The position numbers and the translations under genes are program-made. Below the pieces are notes generated by a model that saw only the letters and a program-made list of their open reading frames with translations, was not told the DNA's origin and ran no database searches. Shown here in pieces: positions 25,570-34,756 of a stretch of 62,171 nt of DNA. Positions within the stretch are counted from its first letter, which is position 1, and the number at the start of each line of letters is the position of its first letter. The DNA comes from Alphaproteobacteria bacterium (GTDB lineage: Bacteria; Pseudomonadota; Alphaproteobacteria; Rhizobiales; Xanthobacteraceae): NCBI GenBank assembly GCA_026400395.1, contig JAPLPD010000175.1, positions 1-62,171 on the forward strand, given 5' to 3'.

Positions 25570-27843
25570 TCATTTGCAATTCATCAACTCCCAAACCCGC
25601 GGCGGCGACAATGGCAGGATGTTCGGCTCGACGCCGAGCGCGTTGGCAATGGCATTGGCGATGACGCCGCCGACCGGGATGATGCCGCCCTCGCCCGCCC
25701 CCTTGGCACCGAGCGGATTGTGCGGCGCGGGCCTTTCCTCCATCGCGTGGGCCCGGATCACCGGGAAGTCGCTCGCGGTCGGCAGGAGGTAGTCGGCCAG
25801 TGTGCCGGACAGGAACTGGCCCGCGGAATCGTAGGCGAGATGTTCCAGCAGCGCGCCGCCGAGGCCCTGCACGATCGCCCCGACGGCCTGACCGTGCAGG
25901 GTCAGCGGATTGATGATGCGGCCGACATCCTCGACCGCCATGTAGTCGATCAGCGCCACATGGCCGGTGCCGGGATCGACCGCCACATGGGCGGCGTGGG
26001 CGCCGTAGGAATAAGTGCGCTTGCTGCTGGCATAGGTCCCGTCGGCGGCGATGCCATCGACGGCGAGCGCCGACAGCGCGACCGATGCGCGGTCCGGACC
26101 GACCGCGTTGTCGCCGTCGATGGCGATATCGGACGGCGCGCATTGCAGACGCTTTGCCGCGGCGGCGCGGATCGCGTCCTTCAGCAGGCCCGCCGCCTGC
26201 ACAATGGCCGATCCGCCCATGACGATCGAACGCGACGAATAGGAGCCGTAGCCTTGCGTCACCACCGTCGTCGAACCGTGCTGCACGCGATTGATGCGCG
26301 CCATCGGCATGTCGAGTGCGTCGGCGGCGATCTGCGCCATCACCGTCTCGACGCCCTGCCCGACCGACGACGAGCCAGTGTAGAGCGACACGGTGCCGTC
26401 GCGCTCCAGCACCATCCGCACGTTCTCGCGCGGACCGGAGCCGCCACCTTCCAGGTAGCAGCCGATCGCGATGCCGTGCCGGCGGCCGTCGATAAGCTTG
26501 CCCTGGAGCGCGGATTTTTCCGGCCAGCCGAAATCCTTGAGGCAGCGGTCGAGCGTTTGCCGGTAGTCGCCGTTGTCGGTCTCGCCACCCTGATCGAGCG
26601 GCTGGATGGTGGGAAGCGTCCACGGCATCTCGTGCTCGGCGACAAGATTGCGGCGGCGGAATTCGACGCGGTCGATGCCGAGATCGTTCGCCGCCATGTC
26701 GAACAGGCGCTCGCGGAAAAAATCCGCCTCGAACCGGCCGGGCCCGCGATAAGTGCCCGACGGCGTCTTGTTGGTCAGCAGCAGCGCCATCTCAAACTGG
26801 ATGTTCGACACGCGATACGGCCCCGACAGCACCTGCGCGGTGTTGCGCGCCGCGGTCACACCGTTGGTTCTGATGTAGGCGCCGAGATCGGCCGCGCCGT
26901 GGCCGCGCAGGCCGCGGATCGTGCCGTCGCGGTCGCAGGCGATCTCGAGTTCGCATTCGGCGTCGCGGGCGTGGTTGGAGGCGATCAGGTTCTCGCGGCG
27001 GTCCTCGATCCATTTAACCGCGCGCTTGAGCGTTCGGGCCGCGAACGGGATCAGGAAATCCTCGGGATAGAACTCGCCCCGCACGCCGAACCCGCCGCCC
27101 ACGTCGGCCTCGATCATGGTGATGGCATCCTCGGCCAGCCCCATCTGCTTGGCGAGAATGCGGCGATTGTGAAACACCACCTTGGTCATGCCGGAAACCG
27201 TGAGGTGGCCGTTGGCATCGTCCCATTCCGCGAGCAGGCCGCGCGGCTCCATCGTCACCGCGGTGAAGCGCTGCACCTGGAAGCGTTCGCGCCTCGTATA
27301 AGGCGCATCGTGGAACGCGGCTGCGGCGTCCCCCAACTTGGCCGACAGCGTGATGACGTGGTTTCGCCCCGTCTCCTCGAACAGCAGGCTGTCGGTCTTG
27401 CGCGCCGCGGCGCGATCCGCCACCGGCGGCAGCGCCTCTATGTCGAGGGCGATGTGCTCGAGCGCATCCTCGGCGAGCGCGGTGCTGTCGGCCACCACGA
27501 CGGCGATCGGCTCGCCGACATAACGCACCTTGTCGCCAGCGATCACCGGCTGCTGGTACGGCTTGAACTCCGGCAGCAGTTCCTGCCGCATGGTGATGAC
27601 GGGAATCTCGCCTATGTCCTGCGCGGTTATCACCGCGCGGACGCCGGGACATTTGCGCGCCACCGACGCATCGACGCCGCGCAGTCGGCCATGGGCGACG
27701 GAACTGCGCAGGATCACCGCGTGCAGCGCGCCCGGGCTCGACACGTCATCGACGAACTCGCCGCGGCCGCGCAAAAAGCGCAAATCCTCCAAGCGCTCGA
27801 CCGGGCTGCCGATGGGACGGTTCGAAGTTCGACTGTGATCCAT
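25570..27843 (-). CDS. Molybdopterin-binding large subunit, CoxL family (copy 2, orphan)
   Basis: A 757-residue molybdenum hydroxylase large subunit closely related to copy 1 (shared LEDLRFLRGRGE, AVILRSSVAHGRL and TYRGPGRFEA). The catalytic glutamate is Glu718 in GAKGAGEGG. No small or medium subunit gene accompanies it, so it may borrow those encoded 4-7 kb away at 20837-22160. It sits in an operon receptor, CoxL, flavin monooxygenase, EamA, which suggests uptake, hydroxylation, ring oxygenation and export of one compound class. Confidence 0.88.
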   Translation of the reverse strand: MDHSRTSNRPIGSPVERLEDLRFLRGRGEFVDDVSSPGALHAVILRSSVAHGRLRGVDASVARKCPGVRAVITAQDIGEIPVITMRQELLPEFKPYQQPVIAGDKVRYVGEPIAVVVADSTALAEDALEHIALDIEALPPVADRAAARKTDSLLFEETGRNHVITLSAKLGDAAAAFHDAPYTRRERFQVQRFTAVTMEPRGLLAEWDDANGHLTVSGMTKVVFHNRRILAKQMGLAEDAITMIEADVGGGFGVRGEFYPEDFLIPFAARTLKRAVKWIEDRRENLIASNHARDAECELEIACDRDGTIRGLRGHGAADLGAYIRTNGVTAARNTAQVLSGPYRVSNIQFEMALLLTNKTPSGTYRGPGRFEADFFRERLFDMAANDLGIDRVEFRRRNLVAEHEMPWTLPTIQPLDQGGETDNGDYRQTLDRCLKDFGWPEKSALQGKLIDGRRHGIAIGCYLEGGGSGPRENVRMVLERDGTVSLYTGSSSVGQGVETVMAQIAADALDMPMARINRVQHGSTTVVTQGYGSYSSRSIVMGGSAIVQAAGLLKDAIRAAAAKRLQCAPSDIAIDGDNAVGPDRASVALSALAVDGIAADGTYASSKRTYSYGAHAAHVAVDPGTGHVALIDYMAVEDVGRIINPLTLHGQAVGAIVQGLGGALLEHLAYDSAGQFLSGTLADYLLPTASDFPVIRAHAMEERPAPHNPLGAKGAGEGGIIPVGGVIANAIANALGVEPNILPLSPPRVWELMNCK

Positions 27844-27883
27844 GCACCGTCATGCCCGGCCAGGGCGAAATTAACAATCCGGA

Positions 27884-28861
27884 TTAGTCGATCTTCACGC
27901 CCGCCGACTTGACCACTTGTCCCCATTTCACACGCTGCGCACGGGTGAAGGCGGTGAATGCGTCCGGGCTCTCGGACAGCGCGGAGTCGGCGCCGGCGTT
28001 GCCAAGCTGGGCCTTCACCTCGGGCAGGTTCCAGATGCGCTTGGCCTCGGCCGCGATCTTCTCGACAATCGGCTTCGGCGTGCCGGCCGGCGCGAACAGG
28101 CCCTGCCAAGCGGTCGCCTCGAAGCCTTTGATGGTCTCGCCGATGGTCGGAACGTCGGGGGCAGAGGGGCTGCGCTCCGGCGTGCTCACGCCGAGCGCCC
28201 GCACGGTGCCTTGCTTGGCGTGCGGCCATACCGTGGTCATGCTGTCGATGGCTATATCGACGTTTCCGCCGAGCATGCTGTTCACCACGTCGCTGGTGGA
28301 CTTGTACGGGACGTGGGTCATCGTGGTGCCGATGGCCTGCTCGAACATCGCCACCGACAGATGCGACGAGGTGCCGAGGCCGGACGAGGCGTAGTTCACC
28401 TTGCCCTCGTTTTTCTTCACGTAGTCGATCAGCTCCTGCACGTTCTTGATCGGCAGCTTGGGATTGACGATCAGCAGGTTGGGGAAGCTGACGAGCTGCG
28501 TGATCGGCTGCAGATCCTTGTCCACATCGAACGGCAGCTTGGTGTAGAGCGCGGCGTTGACCGCGATCGAACTGACGGTGCCAAGCAGCAGCGTGTAGCC
28601 ATCCGGCGCGGCCTTGGCGACCACGTTGGTGCCGATGCTGCCGCCCGCTCCAGCGCGATTCTCGACCAGGACGGTCTGGCCGAACTTGGCCTGCATGTGG
28701 GTCGCCAAGATACGCGCCAGGTGATCGGCCGAACCGCCGGCGCCGAACGGCACCACGATGGTGATCTGTTTCGCGGGCCACTCCTTGCCCTGATCCTGGG
28801 CATGGACGGGCGAACCGAAGCCGGCGATTCCGGCGATAATCAACGCGGCAATAGCGCGCAT
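27884..28861 (-). CDS. Tripartite tricarboxylate transporter receptor (Bug/TctC family), 1 of 7
   Basis: A 325-residue periplasmic solute-binding protein. An N-terminal signal peptide ends near HAQ (about residue 22). Family marks include ITIVVPFGAGGSADHLAR, VENRAGAGGSIGTN and PDGYTLLLG. Bug proteins bind small carboxylated or aromatic ligands. No TctA/TctB membrane gene occurs in the window. It starts the minus-strand operon that continues with orphan CoxL copy 2 after 40 bp, and is divergent from the LLM flavoprotein gene. Confidence 0.9.
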   Translation of the reverse strand: MRAIAALIIAGIAGFGSPVHAQDQGKEWPAKQITIVVPFGAGGSADHLARILATHMQAKFGQTVLVENRAGAGGSIGTNVVAKAAPDGYTLLLGTVSSIAVNAALYTKLPFDVDKDLQPITQLVSFPNLLIVNPKLPIKNVQELIDYVKKNEGKVNYASSGLGTSSHLSVAMFEQAIGTTMTHVPYKSTSDVVNSMLGGNVDIAIDSMTTVWPHAKQGTVRALGVSTPERSPSAPDVPTIGETIKGFEATAWQGLFAPAGTPKPIVEKIAAEAKRIWNLPEVKAQLGNAGADSALSESPDAFTAFTRAQRVKWGQVVKSAGVKID

Positions 28862-28960
28862 AATAAGAGGGCTCCAAACACGATGGGGGCCGGCGATGAA
28901 AGGGTGACACGTCGGGACGATTGGGTCAACATGACGCAGGTTGCAGCCGGAGTCGATTGA

Positions 28961-29992
28961 ATGGCCTTGGAGTTCGGTATTTTCGATCACGTCGATCGCC
29001 ACGATCTGCCGTTGAGGGATTTCTACGAGGATCGCTTCAAGCTGATCGAAGCCTACGACCGAGCCGGCATCTACGGCTACCATTGCGCCGAGCACCATTC
29101 GACGCCGCTCGGCATGGCGCCGTCGCCGAGCGTGTATCTCGCCGGGGTCAGCCAGCGCACCAAAACGCTGTGCTTTGGGCCGCTGGTTTACACGCTGGCG
29201 CTCTACCATCCGCTGCGGCTGGCCGAAGAAATCTGCATGCTCGACCAGATGAGCCGGGGCCGCTTCCTGCTCGGCATCGGCAAGGGCATCTCGCCGATCG
29301 AGGTCGGCTATTACGGCATCGATTTCAAGAATGCCGACAAGATGTTCGCCGAATCCCTCGCCATCATCATGCAAGCGCTGACGAAAAAGACCGTGAATTT
29401 CGAGGGCGAGTTCTTCAACTTCAAAAACGTCCCGTTCGAGGTCGAATGCTTCCGGAAGCCTCATCCGCCGCTCTGGTATGGTGTGGTCAATCCCGACAGC
29501 GCGGAGCGTGCCGCCAAGGCCGGCATGAATTTCATCAGCAACTCGACCGCGACCGCCGTGAAAGCCAAGGTGGCCCGCTACACCGCCGCGCACACGCTTG
29601 TGCCCGGCGCGGCGGCGCCGAAATTCGGCATGAACCGCTACATGGTGCTGGCCGAGACCGAGGAGAAGGCGCTTGAGATCGGCCGCCGCGCCTACCGGCG
29701 CTGGTGGAACAGCTTCATGGCGCTCTGGCAGAAGCACGGCACCGCGCCGACCAACGTCAACTATCCGCCGGAAATCGACGGCCAGATCGCCGACGGCCGC
29801 GCCATCGTCACCACGCCCGCGCGCGCGGTCGAATTGCTGCGCGGCCAGCTTGAGGAATCCGGCGCCAATTACATGGTCTGCCGCTTCGCATTCGGCGACC
29901 TGTCGCTTTCGGAATCGACGCGTTCGCTTGAACTATTCCAGCGCCATGTCATGCCGGCGCTGCGCGAGAGTGTCCCGGTCGCCGCGGAATAA
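28961..29992 (+). CDS. LLM class flavin-dependent oxidoreductase
   Basis: A 343-residue bacterial-luciferase-like TIM barrel (EFGIFDHVDR, YHCAEHHSTPLGMAPSPSVYLA, SRGRFLLGIGKG). Members use reduced FMN or F420 for monooxygenation or hydride transfer. Start ATG 28961 has only a weak ribosome site. It leads a plus-strand cluster with a receptor 55 bp downstream, then a cyclase and a DUF3500 gene. The substrate is unknown; the receptor pairing suggests that its ligand is the substrate. Confidence 0.87.
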   Translation: MALEFGIFDHVDRHDLPLRDFYEDRFKLIEAYDRAGIYGYHCAEHHSTPLGMAPSPSVYLAGVSQRTKTLCFGPLVYTLALYHPLRLAEEICMLDQMSRGRFLLGIGKGISPIEVGYYGIDFKNADKMFAESLAIIMQALTKKTVNFEGEFFNFKNVPFEVECFRKPHPPLWYGVVNPDSAERAAKAGMNFISNSTATAVKAKVARYTAAHTLVPGAAAPKFGMNRYMVLAETEEKALEIGRRAYRRWWNSFMALWQKHGTAPTNVNYPPEIDGQIADGRAIVTTPARAVELLRGQLEESGANYMVCRFAFGDLSLSESTRSLELFQRHVMPALRESVPVAAE

Positions 29993-30047
29993 AACCGCGG
30001 CCCCGGGTTGTAAGAAGCTGCCAAAAAACGCCACCGGGAGGATATCC

Positions 30048-31031
30048 ATGTCGATTTCTCGCCGCCGGCTGCTCACGCTCGCCGGAGCCGCCGCTGTTGT
30101 ACCGGCCTCTCCGTATGTCGCACGCGCGCAGGCCGGCTATCCGAACCGTCCAGTGCGCTGGATCGTCGGCCAGGCCGCCGGCAGTTCCTCGGACATCACC
30201 GCGCGCCTGATTGGCCAGTGGCTCTCCGAGAAACTCGGCCAGCAGTTCATCATCGAAGCGCGGCCCGGCGCCACCGGCAACATCGCGACCGAATTCGTCG
30301 CCCGCGCGCCGGCCGATGGCTACACGCTGCTGCTGCTGAACGCGCAGAACACGATCAACGCCACGCTTTACGACAAGCTCGGCTTCGACTTCCTGCGCGA
30401 CATCGCGCCGGTGGCGGCAATCGACCGGGTGACGCTGGTGATGGAAGTGCATCCAGACTTCCCCGCCAAGACAGTCGGCGAGTTCATCGCTTACGCCAAA
30501 GCCAACCCCGGCAAGGTCAACATGGCGTCGGCCGGCATCGGCGGCCCGCAGCACGCCGCCGGCGAACTGTTCAAACACATGGCCGGCGTCAATCTGGTGC
30601 ACGTGCCCTACCGCGGCTCGACGCCGGCGGTGACCGACCTGATCTCCGGCCAGGTGCAGGTGATGTTCGACGTGACGCCGACGGCACTGCCGCAGGTGAA
30701 GAACGGCAAGACCCGCGCGCTCGGGGTATCGACGGTGGGCCGCCTGCCCGCACTGCCGGACGTGCCGCCGATCGGCGACACCGTGAAGGGCTACGAAGCG
30801 AGCGCCTGGGTCGGCGTCGGCGCGCCCAAGGGCACCCCGCCCGAGGTCATCGCCGTCCTTCACAAAGAGATCAGCGCCGCGGTCGCCAACGAGACGATCC
30901 AGAAGCGGCTGAACGATATCGGCGCAACCCCGCTGTCGCATTCTTCGCTGGCCGAGTTCGCCAGGTTCGTCGCCGACGACGTGGCGAAATGGGCCAACGT
31001 GATCAAGGTGTCCGGCATGAAGCCGGAGTGA
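30048..31031 (+). CDS. Tripartite tricarboxylate transporter receptor (Bug/TctC family), 2 of 7
   Basis: A 327-residue periplasmic receptor with an N-terminal SRRRLLTLAG segment and AxA-type end (VARAQA), which looks like a twin-arginine signal peptide. The family core RWIVGQAAGSSSDITAR, EARPGATGNIATEF and ADGYTLLLL is complete. GGGAGGA precedes the ATG at a good distance. It follows the LLM flavoprotein gene on the same strand. Confidence 0.9.
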   Translation: MSISRRRLLTLAGAAAVVPASPYVARAQAGYPNRPVRWIVGQAAGSSSDITARLIGQWLSEKLGQQFIIEARPGATGNIATEFVARAPADGYTLLLLNAQNTINATLYDKLGFDFLRDIAPVAAIDRVTLVMEVHPDFPAKTVGEFIAYAKANPGKVNMASAGIGGPQHAAGELFKHMAGVNLVHVPYRGSTPAVTDLISGQVQVMFDVTPTALPQVKNGKTRALGVSTVGRLPALPDVPPIGDTVKGYEASAWVGVGAPKGTPPEVIAVLHKEISAAVANETIQKRLNDIGATPLSHSSLAEFARFVADDVAKWANVIKVSGMKPE

Positions 31032-31060
31032 CTTCCGGAGGAATGCTGTAAGCTCCGCCG

Positions 31061-32266
31061 ATGAGCGGCATTCGCACCGTCATCGACTGGCTTACGGATG
31101 GGGCGCGCTCCGGCACCGCCTCGGAAGACGTTCTGGAAGAACTATGCCGGCGCATGATCGGCGCCGGCATTCCCTTGTGGCGGGCCGCGGTGTTCGTCAA
31201 CACGCTGCATCCCGACGTGATCGGCCGCGCCTTCATCTGGCAGGTCGATACCGGGGTGAAGATATCGTCCGCCAAATACGACATCCTGGAAACGGAAGAG
31301 TACCGAACCAGCCCGGTGGTCGCCGTCTACGGCACACGCAAACCGCTGCGACGGCATCTCGCCGACGGCGACTGCCCAGACGACTTTCCAATCGTGCATG
31401 AGTTGCGAGCCGAAGGCGCGACGGACTACGCGGCGATGCCGATGCTGTTCACCGACGGCACGGTGCATGTCGCCACCTGGACCACCCAGCAGCCGGGTGG
31501 CTACACGCCGCAACAATACGCCGATATCGAATCGATCATGGCGCCGCTCACGCGGGTCGCAGAGATCCGCGCGCTGCGGCGCACCGCCACAAACCTGCTC
31601 AACACCTATGTCGGCCGCGAGGCCGGTGAACGAATTCTGATGGGCAAGATCCGCCGCGGCTTCGTCGAGGAAATCCGCGCCATCATCTGGCTCTCCGACA
31701 TGCGCGGGTTCACGTCGCTGGCCGAGCGCCTTCCGCCACAGCAACTGGTCGATCTGCTCAACCGCTATTTCGATTGCCAGGTGCCACCGATCGTCAAGCA
31801 CGGCGGCGAGGTGCTGAAGTTCATGGGTGACGGGTTGCTGGCGATCTTCCCGCTGACTGGTGGGAACGGCGAAACATGCGGCATCTGCGAGCGGGCACTC
31901 GCCTGCGCGCGCGAGGCGCAGGCGCTTATCCAGGCCCTCGGCACACCGCCGGGCGCCAGCGGCCACGATGCAATTCGCTTTGGCCTCGCGCTGCACATCG
32001 GGCAAGTGATGTACGGCAACATCGGCGGCGGCAACCGGCTGGATTTCACCTGCATCGGGCCGGCCGTGAACCTCGCCGCGCGGCTGGAAAAGACCGCGGG
32101 ACAACTCGGCCAGTCGATCGTGGCGTCGGCGGAATTCGCCGCGCAGTTGCCCGCGGAATTCACCCGCCTCGGCGAGTGCAAGGTGGCCGGGTTCTCCGCA
32201 CCGCAGGCGCTGTTCGGGTTGACGGTGCGGGTGGATCGGAATGACAAATCGGCCGGCTTGGCGTAG
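31061..32266 (+). CDS. Class III adenylate/guanylate cyclase domain protein
   Basis: A 401-residue soluble protein: an N-terminal region of about 200 residues of unknown fold, perhaps a sensor, and a C-terminal class III cyclase domain. Catalytic positions are visible: Asp213 and Asp257 for metal, Lys253 and Thr330 for adenine selection, Asn337 and Arg341 for the transition state. It should make cyclic AMP. It lies 29 bp after a receptor gene and 9 bp before the DUF3500 gene. The nearest strong ribosome site (GGAGG 31037-31041) is about 19 bases from the ATG, with a mini-frame ATG-CTG-TAA between them. Confidence 0.87.
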   Translation: MSGIRTVIDWLTDGARSGTASEDVLEELCRRMIGAGIPLWRAAVFVNTLHPDVIGRAFIWQVDTGVKISSAKYDILETEEYRTSPVVAVYGTRKPLRRHLADGDCPDDFPIVHELRAEGATDYAAMPMLFTDGTVHVATWTTQQPGGYTPQQYADIESIMAPLTRVAEIRALRRTATNLLNTYVGREAGERILMGKIRRGFVEEIRAIIWLSDMRGFTSLAERLPPQQLVDLLNRYFDCQVPPIVKHGGEVLKFMGDGLLAIFPLTGGNGETCGICERALACAREAQALIQALGTPPGASGHDAIRFGLALHIGQVMYGNIGGGNRLDFTCIGPAVNLAARLEKTAGQLGQSIVASAEFAAQLPAEFTRLGECKVAGFSAPQALFGLTVRVDRNDKSAGLA

Positions 32267-32275
32267 CGTCACGCC

Positions 32276-33652
32276 ATGAGCGACGACGGCTATCATCCAT
32301 TCATCCCCAATCCTCCCAACGCCAAGATCGCCGGACCGACCGCGCGCGCGCACGCCGAGGCGCGCACCGCGAGTCCGCGCGCCAAGGAGTTGTTCGGAAA
32401 CTGGGAGCGGATGTTCAACGAGCCGTTCCGCGGCATCACCACCGGCGGTTCCGTCATTCCCGACCTCTATGCGCCGCAGCCGGAGGGCGCGCCGACACTG
32501 GCGATGATCGAATCGGTCAACGCTATGCTGGCGATGATGTCGCCGGAGCAGAAAAAGGCTTCGTGCTTTCCGGCCGGTTCGAGTCAATGGCGGCACTGGC
32601 AGAACACCGAACTCTATGTCGAACACTACGGCCTGCGTCTCGACGAAATCGCCGAGCCATTACGCGACGCCGTGCTGGCGGTGCTGCGCGCCAGCATGAG
32701 CCCGCATGGCTACGAACTGTCGCGCGACGTGATGAAGCTCAACCGCTTCCTCGGCGACATCGTGCACGGGCCGGCGGTGATGGGCGAATGGAGCTACATC
32801 TTCTGCCTGTGCGGCCAGCCATCCGCCACCGAACCGTGGGGCTGGCAGTTGTTCGGCCACCACTTGGTGCTGAACTGCTTTGTGCTCGGCACCCAGATGG
32901 TGCTGACGCCGGCGTTCTGGGGCGCCGAGCCGAACTACGCCGATCGCGGCCCGTTCAAGGGCATCCGGCTGTTCCAGGACGAGGAGCGCGCGGGACTGAA
33001 GCTGATGCGCGCATTCACGCCGGAGCAGCAGAAGCGCGCCATCGTCGCGCATTCGATGATGGGCGGCGATCTGCCGGAAGGCCGGCGGCATTTCGCCGAC
33101 AACCTGCATCTCGGCGGCGCATTTCACGACAACCGCGTGGTGCCCTACGAAGGGCTCAAGGGCGACGCGCTTTCGGCGATGCAGCAGCGCGACCTGATGG
33201 ACCTGGTGGACAAATATCTCGCTGTACTGCCCGACGGCCCACGCCGCGCGCGCATCGCCGATGTCGAGCGGCATCTGCCGGACACGCACTTCTGCTGGAT
33301 TGGCGGGTTCAGCGAGACCAGCCCGTTCTACTATCGGGTGCAGAGTCCGGTGACCTTCATCGAATTCGATCACCACGCCGGCGTGTTTCTGACCAACCCG
33401 GAGCCCGCCAAGTTCCACGTACACACGATCGTGCGCACACCGAACGGCAACGACTACGGGTTCGACCTGCTGCGCCAGCATTACCGGTCATCGCCGCACC
33501 ATCAGCAGGCGCAGCAGCAACAGCAGGCGCATCATCACGGCGATGGCCATCACCATCACGGCCACGGCCCGCATCGCCACGACGGCCCGCATGAACACAA
33601 ACACGACCACCATCATGGCGACGGGAACCATCACCACGATCACGACGACTGA
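32276..33652 (+). CDS. DUF3500 protein with histidine-rich C-terminal tail
   Basis: A 458-residue protein whose first 400 residues match the DUF3500 family as I know it (QWRHWQNTELYVEHYGLRL, GEWSYIFCLCGQPS, WGWQLFGHHL, ETSPFYYRVQSP). The catalytic role of the family is not established. The last 54 residues (405-458) contain 22 histidines with Gly, Asp, Gln and Lys, a likely metal-binding or metal-storage tail. It starts 9 bp after the cyclase gene, so both are probably co-expressed. No signal peptide is visible. The tail reading frame is intact and in frame with the domain. Confidence 0.8.
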   Translation: MSDDGYHPFIPNPPNAKIAGPTARAHAEARTASPRAKELFGNWERMFNEPFRGITTGGSVIPDLYAPQPEGAPTLAMIESVNAMLAMMSPEQKKASCFPAGSSQWRHWQNTELYVEHYGLRLDEIAEPLRDAVLAVLRASMSPHGYELSRDVMKLNRFLGDIVHGPAVMGEWSYIFCLCGQPSATEPWGWQLFGHHLVLNCFVLGTQMVLTPAFWGAEPNYADRGPFKGIRLFQDEERAGLKLMRAFTPEQQKRAIVAHSMMGGDLPEGRRHFADNLHLGGAFHDNRVVPYEGLKGDALSAMQQRDLMDLVDKYLAVLPDGPRRARIADVERHLPDTHFCWIGGFSETSPFYYRVQSPVTFIEFDHHAGVFLTNPEPAKFHVHTIVRTPNGNDYGFDLLRQHYRSSPHHQQAQQQQQAHHHGDGHHHHGHGPHRHDGPHEHKHDHHHGDGNHHHDHDD

Positions 33653-33668
33653 ACGTCGCCGCCACTCT

Positions 33669-34664
33669 TCAATTAATTGAAATCTTGGCGGCCCTGATGA
33701 TCGGCCACCACTTCTCAACCTCCTCCTTCTGAAGCTTCGCCAGCGCCTCGGGCGTCTGCTGGTCGCGTGGCGGAATCTCGTAGGTCAGGTTGAGAAGCTT
33801 CTGGTTCATGCCAGGATCGGCCATGATCTTCTGCACCGCGGCGTTGAGCTTGAGAATCACGTCCGCCGGCGTGCCCTTCGGCACCCAGAACCCGTTCCAA
33901 TTGGAGACCTGAAACCCCGGCAGCCCGGCCTCCTCGGCGGTCGGTATATCCGCCGCCGGCGGAAGCCTGTTCGGCGCGAGAACAGCGAACACCTTGATGG
34001 CGCCGTCGCGCATCTGCGGCAGAAACACCGCCGCCTGGTTGGTCTGAAGATCGACGTGGCCGGCAACCAAATCCTGCAACGCGGGACCGCCGCCGCGATA
34101 ATGCACCAGCGGAAATTCGGTCTTCGTTAGGTGCTGCAGCAGCACCGCTCCGAAATGGCCGCCGGTGCCGACGCCGGCCGTCGCCATCGAGACCTTGCCC
34201 TGGTTGGCCTTCAGCCAGGACACCAGTTCCATCAGATTGTTCGCAGGCAGCGTCTTGCGCGCCGCGATCAGATGCGAGTTGGCAGGCAGCAGGATGACCG
34301 GGTCACAATCCTTCACGACGTCGTAGGACGTCTTGTAGATCGCGCCGTTGGAAACGAACGTCGTCCAGTTGCCGCTGATCAGCGTGTAGCCGTCCGCCGC
34401 GGCGTGGGAAGCACGCGTCAGCCCGATCGTGCCGCCCGCGCCGCTGATGTTCTCGATGACGACGGGCTGGCCGAGTTCCACCTGCAAGCGCTCGGCAAAC
34501 AGCGGCGGCAGCACATCGGTCGCGCCGCCGGCCGCGAACGGCACGATGATGGTGACGGGCTTCGAAGGGTAGTTGTCGGCGTCCGCGACTGCCGACGCGA
34601 GCGTCAAGACAAGAGTTGCGAGCGCTGCGGAAATGACGGCTTTCCGGGTCACTGTCGAGGTCAT
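33669..34664 (-). CDS. Tripartite tricarboxylate transporter receptor (Bug/TctC family), 3 of 7
   Basis: A 331-residue periplasmic receptor. The signal peptide has a basic start (MTSTVTRKAV) and a hydrophobic core ending near ASAVADA. Core motifs are TIIVPFAAGGATDVLPP, IENISGAGGTIG and ADGYTLISG. Start 34664 has GGAGT in good position; an in-frame Met at 34676 is less likely. It follows the M24 gene on the same strand after 92 bp. Its end converges with the DUF3500 gene. A perfect palindrome TTCAATTAATTGAA (33668-33681) overlaps its stop. Confidence 0.9.
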   Translation of the reverse strand: MTSTVTRKAVISAALATLVLTLASAVADADNYPSKPVTIIVPFAAGGATDVLPPLFAERLQVELGQPVVIENISGAGGTIGLTRASHAAADGYTLISGNWTTFVSNGAIYKTSYDVVKDCDPVILLPANSHLIAARKTLPANNLMELVSWLKANQGKVSMATAGVGTGGHFGAVLLQHLTKTEFPLVHYRGGGPALQDLVAGHVDLQTNQAAVFLPQMRDGAIKVFAVLAPNRLPPAADIPTAEEAGLPGFQVSNWNGFWVPKGTPADVILKLNAAVQKIMADPGMNQKLLNLTYEIPPRDQQTPEALAKLQKEEVEKWWPIIRAAKISIN

Positions 34665-34756
34665 GACGTACTCCATTCAGGCATGGCCACGCAATTGCCA
34701 TGCCATCCGGAGTTCGACCCGCGCACGGAACCTGTGCGGGGCGCGCGCGGCCCGCG

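Noticed and set aside
25249-27912. Long open frame (887 codons) on the plus strand opposite CoxL copy 2
   Set aside because: Arg/His/Asp-rich with no motif. It is a GC-rich shadow of a gene with clear active-site residues on the other strand.
33480-33650. CAT/CAC-rich stretch as a microsatellite or CRISPR-like repeat
   Set aside because: It is in-frame coding sequence for the histidine-rich tail, with irregular spacing and no repeat-spacer pattern.
33668-33681. Perfect palindrome TTCAATTAATTGAA as an operator
   Set aside because: It overlaps the stop codon of a receptor gene between convergent genes, not a promoter; it is more likely a chance or 3'-end feature.
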